Source: Roseateles amylovorans (GTDB lineage Bacteria; Pseudomonadota; Gammaproteobacteria; Burkholderiales; Burkholderiaceae_C). Taken from it: a stretch of DNA of 64,000 nt. Below, piece after piece: positions 63,795 through 64,000 of the stretch. Positions within the stretch are counted from its first letter, which is position 1. The number at the start of each line of letters is the position of its first letter. The position numbers and the translations under genes were made by a program. Below the pieces are notes generated by a model. The model was not told where the DNA came from, did not search any database, and worked only from the letters and a program-made list of their open reading frames with translations. The stretch is from the NCBI RefSeq assembly GCF_025398155.2, contig NZ_CP104562.2, positions 3,224,001 through 3,288,000 of the forward strand. The letters are read 5' to 3'.

Positions 63795-64000
63795 TCAGGC
63801 GTAGATGGCCGCCGTGGCCTTGCCGGTCGAGGCGGTGTCGATCGCCAGCAAGGTGCTCACGCCCTGCGTGGTCGACGCCTGCATGGTGACGTAGGACTGC
63901 TGCTGGTTGTTCGTCGCGTTGTGCGCGGCGTTCGAGAGCGCCTGGCTGGTGGCGACGAACAGGTTTCCCATCGCGATGGCGGGCGAATCGCCCAGCACCT
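63795..64000 (-). CDS. RebB-family R-body protein, 5' end beyond the window
   Basis: At least 67 residues visible: GDSPAIAMGNLFVATSQALSNAAHNATNNQQQSY is the canonical RebB core, followed by TTQGVSTLLAIDTAS. The most typical RebB of the locus and probably the major ribbon subunit. The GTG at the edge is an internal Val codon (the KVLGDSP region in relatives), so about 20 residues and the promoter lie outside the window. Confidence 0.85.
   Translation of the reverse strand, partial: VLGDSPAIAMGNLFVATSQALSNAAHNATNNQQQSYVTMQASTTQGVSTLLAIDTASTGKATAAIYA

Overview
The window is a high-GC stretch of a Gram-negative chromosome, most like a beta-proteobacterium of the Burkholderiales (Roseateles/Mitsuaria-like). 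The guess rests on codon use, the DUF2789 and TfoX-type genes, the paired transglutaminase/zinc-peptidase genes, and an R-body (reb) locus. No rRNA, tRNA, transposase or CRISPR array was seen.

Layout. 1-2.8 kb: the 3' part of phosphoglucomutase, a three-BON-domain protein and a small unknown protein. 2.7-40.5 kb: a large biosynthetic gene cluster. Its core is a set that matches the 3-amino-5-hydroxybenzoate (AHBA) pathway: a ROK kinase (RifN-like), a HAD phosphatase (RifM-like), a type II dehydroquinase (RifJ-like), an AHBA-synthase-like PLP enzyme (RifK-like) and a Gfo/Idh/MocA oxidoreductase (RifL-like). Around it are two acyl carrier proteins, a fused ketosynthase/Cys-less ketosynthase, two ANL (adenylating) proteins, two radical SAM enzymes (one with a B12-binding region), SAM methyltransferases, an SDR, a GT2 glycosyltransferase, a PIG-L deacetylase, a formyltransferase, and a sulfotransferase with its own APS kinase. 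Two alkaline-phosphatase-fold proteins (one apparently dead), two paralogous alpha/beta hydrolases, an MFS exporter and a tripartite ABC exporter complete it. There is no modular PKS or NRPS.

The combination of AHBA synthase, adenylating enzyme, free ACP, glycosyltransferase, PIG-L deacetylase, radical SAM and O-methyltransferase follows the logic known for mitomycin (AHBA) and pactamycin (3-aminobenzoate). There an ACP-bound aminobenzoate is joined to N-acetylglucosamine and then deacetylated. I infer a novel, probably sulfated, AHBA-aminosugar product. The long plus-strand operon from 14.7 to 29.1 kb, with mostly 4-nt ATGA-type overlaps, is the core. The minus-strand operons at 29-33 kb and 33.4-39 kb carry tailoring, export and the RifL-like enzyme.

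40.7-47.4 kb: two co-transcribed, very large Ala-rich coiled-coil proteins that look like secreted effectors. 47.5-49.9 kb: DUF2789, transglutaminase and zinc-peptidase genes. 50.2-51.4 kb: a lower-GC pair, a HEMTH protein and a small exported protein. 51.6-57.4 kb: a sigma-54-type activator, a hybrid histidine kinase, and an SDR/AraC divergent pair. 57.4-64 kb: a Ser/Thr kinase and an unusual AAA-AraC regulator, divergent across a GTTTGACAG operator, followed by a minus-strand R-body locus with four RebB-type genes and two associated proteins, running off the right edge.
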